A DNA stretch of 8,129 bases from Flavobacteriales bacterium (GTDB taxonomy: Bacteria > Bacteroidota > Bacteroidia > NORP154), in assembly GCA_012965625.1 (NCBI GenBank), contig DTSC01000345.1, forward strand, positions 1 to 8,129, in the 5' to 3' direction. Made by a program: the position numbers and the translations under genes. Every line of letters begins with the position of its first letter. Positions within the stretch are counted from its first letter, which is position 1. Below are positions 7,801 through 8,129 of the stretch, piece by piece. The notes beneath the pieces are model-generated. The model was not told the DNA's origin, did no database searches, and saw nothing but the letters and a program-made list of their open reading frames with translations.

Positions 7801-8129
7801 AGGATGATGATGTTTATTATACATCAGCTAGTTGTAAATCGGTTTTATATGACTATCAAGACAACAGCAATGGATGTTCATTGACAACTCCTGCTGGTTC
7901 AGGCTTTTTGCCAAATATACGTTTTACTATATGTGATGCTGGTCCGGGCGGCTTTATTTATTCCTGGTCTCCAAATACAGGGTTGAGTGATCCAACAATT
8001 CAAAATCCTGTAGCTACAGTATCGAATACATCTGAGTATGTGGTTACAGTAACAGGGGGTAACTGCACATTAACAGATACTGCCAGCATTACATTTATAA
8101 ATTGCAGCTGTACCCCAGCAAATCCTTCA
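4803..8129 (+). CDS. Giant secreted PKD-like adhesin with nested domains, 3'-truncated by window
   Basis: The frame is open from 4791 (after TAG at 4788-4790) to the last base, 1109 codons from the TTG at 4803. No ATG precedes the signal peptide. TTG at 4803 (ISLKKLIHLF...) or at 4812 (KKLIHLF...) is the probable start; both give a good signal peptide with a Lys pair, a hydrophobic core and Ser-Glu-Ala cleavage before residue 28. Residues 28-284 are a Cys-rich N-terminal domain with SHVMGADIYYIC, NLYRDCGG, CCRN and IGISYRELQIIV, common in large Bacteroidota surface proteins. Residues about 285-399 are a cadherin/Ig-like module (ITASDPDGNDI, FSWTPDTSDIGTH). Four PKD-like modules follow from residue 400, the third and fourth each interrupted by another domain. 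An outer-surface adhesin role is inferred; the expected C-terminal sorting domain lies beyond the window. The gene is tandem in direction with the first adhesin, but the ACT gene lies between them. Confidence 0.92.
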   Translation, partial: MISLKKLIHLFLLIHLLITFSSNESEASHVMGADIYYICTGPNTYTFTMNLYRDCGGVNLPSTVSLSFTSPSNCGANFSASLSLVNSGGTEVSQVCPNDLPNTNCNTGGNLPGTEVFTYTGTVTFPASCTDWTYSYNLCCRNAQITNLASPSNQTFYIDGMVNTTICNSSPQYISLPTPYICVGQSFCYSLGTSDPENDSLVFSLVQPLDGPAPPTPIPYVAGHTVNEPLTSSVPWSFNSTTGEFCFTPDVIQYGVVKIRVDEYRNGVLIGISYRELQIIVQSCTNQQPQFLSPPISNVTGGVLADTTIIEVCPGDNVNFTITASDPDGNDITMNSNAAVAFPTANFTISCVCNPVTGTFSWTPDTSDIGTHFLAINIQDDGCPLLGTQYLNVTIIVLEGTNAGPDQYYYCMGGNPVQLGVTGGSIFNWSPSTSLSCTTCPNPTASPSTTTTYIVTSDLSSTCKNSDTVTVFVVPDIVVIAGPDETICLNGSAQLSAAASPPGQGPFTYSWTPATGLSDPNIANPIAVPSSTTTYTVTVTSAAGCSMSDDVTVTISGIAPIVTATSNRSIVCPGDTTQLDAYVGGGNFTVLITEMDPGSPDMIEIQNVSNGTVDVTGWKVVTSNSYTTWAANIIEQTLTGSMNPGDIMFWTDAGVNSWGNNLFFNGNSRMWTLLLDASGNVADFFCAGWTAAQVSTGVITCSAGSFNVATMWNGAGAPMSPPLSNGTSQSRIGNSDNDDANDFAVIPTSINATNSGLGLPFPGGGSGSYAYSWVPTAGLSNPNIVNPVATVNGTTTYTVSVVDLNNPSCSGSAFVTVTVDTSESVIATPDTTICLGSTVNLQLNANVNGTPPPSALTCGGLNTTCVNTNHTETVGNGPFPTGTATPYEGFWHDGRVQYIYNAADLIANGMVSGTISSMAFNVAAKGSWQPYNNFIIKMKCTILPCFVGATFETGLTTVYGPTSYSTSLGWNTHNLTTTFDWDGISNILVEVCFDNQSYTQDDDVYYTSASCKSVLYDYQDNSNGCSLTTPAGSGFLPNIRFTICDAGPGGFIYSWSPNTGLSDPTIQNPVATVSNTSEYVVTVTGGNCTLTDTASITFINCSCTPANPS
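4884..5654 (+). other. Cys-rich N-terminal domain (SHxMGADIxYxC family)
   Basis: Residues 28-284 of the second adhesin. Seen directly: SHVMGADIYYIC at the mature N terminus, NTYTFTMNLYRDCGG, many cysteines including the paired CCRN at about residue 140, DPENDSLVFSL, a STTGEFCFTPD strand, then VVKIRVDEYRNG and IGISYRELQIIVQSC. From memory, this arrangement recurs at the start of many large Bacteroidota secreted proteins that also carry PKD or CHU_C domains. Its function is unknown to me. The even spread of cysteines suggests several disulfides formed in the periplasm. Confidence 0.7.
6561..7085 (+). other. Lamin-tail-like (LTD) domain nested in PKD-like module C
   Basis: About 175 residues (roughly 587-761). 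The opening VLITEMDPGSPDMIEIQNVS and the following VDVTGWKV are the LTD hallmark (a strand, a Glu, then D-x-IEI-N and GWxL/V). The end, with DNDDANDFAV followed by INATNSGLGLPF, matches the usual LTD exit (asparagine/aspartate-rich DF segment, then a SxGxxN turn). LTD modules are beta sandwiches found in many secreted bacterial proteins. Boundaries are approximate because both flanks are Gly-rich. Confidence 0.7.
7350..7937 (+). other. Beta-rich module nested in PKD-like module D
   Basis: About 196 residues (roughly 850-1045). Recognisable stretches are FWHDGRVQYIYNAADLIANG, GTISSMAFNVAAKG, NNFIIKMKCT, LTTVYGPTSY, GWNTHNLTTTFDWDG and ISNILVEVCFDNQSY. This pattern (YxxxxL, G-I-S-S-hydrophobic-F-N-V, FxIKM, then FDWDGxxNILVEVCF) is one I have met in Bacteroidota T9SS-type proteins, but I cannot give a family name with confidence. 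It contains its own cysteines (TCGG, NTTC, KMKC, LPC, EVC, SASC, NGC). Confidence 0.6.

Larger units (their letters stand above)
6000..8099 (+). repeat. Four PKD-like modules, two of them split by inserted domains
   Basis: Module A (6000-6239) opens AGPDQYYYCMGG and has FNWSPSTSL. Module B (6240-6476) opens AGPDETICLNGS, has YSWTPATGLSDPNIANP and serves as the uninterrupted template. Module C starts near 6477 (SIVCPGDTTQLDAYVGGG), breaks at about 6561 and resumes near 7086 with YAYSWVPTAGLSNPNIVNP, ending near 7268. Module D starts near 7275 (DTTICLGSTVNLQL), breaks at about 7350 and resumes near 7938 with FIYSWSPNTGLSDPTIQNP, ending near 8099. All four share a CxGxxxxL strand, a WxPxxxLS strand and a Thr-rich TTxYxVTV strand. 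Confidence 0.8.

Overview
This window most likely comes from a member of the Bacteroidota (Flavobacteria/Crocinitomicaceae/Saprospira-like). The evidence is a giant surface protein built from SprB-type repeats that ends in a gliding-motility-associated C-terminal (CHU_C, type IX secretion type B) domain, a second very large secreted protein with PKD-like modules, AT-rich DNA, absence of clear Shine-Dalgarno sites, and a promoter matching the Bacteroidota -33 TTTG / -7 TAnnTTTG signature. The exact taxon cannot be read from the sequence.

Layout. (1) Positions 1-3816, plus strand: the 3' part of a huge secreted adhesin. It has eleven tandem SprB-like repeats (the first cut by the window edge), two PKD-like modules, two PKD domains and the CHU_C sorting domain. 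(2) Positions 3829-4491, minus strand: a 220-residue cytoplasmic protein with an aspartokinase-type ACT domain, convergent with gene 1 and only 12 bp from it. (3) Positions 4492-4802: a very AT-rich spacer of 311 bp between divergent genes, with a good promoter for the ACT gene and a weaker candidate for gene 3. (4) Position 4803 to the window end, plus strand: the 5' part of a second giant exported protein. It has a signal peptide, a Cys-rich N-terminal domain common in Bacteroidota surface proteins, a cadherin/Ig-like module, and four PKD-like modules. This gene stays open for 1109 codons and is cut by the window end.

How they fit together: the two large genes are probable type IX secretion cargo and surface adhesins, although the C terminus of the second is not visible. 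The ACT protein has no evident functional link and may simply separate them. The most notable observations are in the fine structure of the two surface proteins. In gene 3, two consecutive PKD-like modules are each interrupted at the same loop by a whole foreign domain, first a lamin-tail-like domain and then a beta-rich module I cannot name. In gene 1, an extra cysteine pair appears or disappears as a unit across the SprB repeats. In one repeat the pair has shifted by equal and opposite steps, as expected for an antiparallel strand pairing. No RNA genes, CRISPR array, insertion sequence or phage genes were seen.
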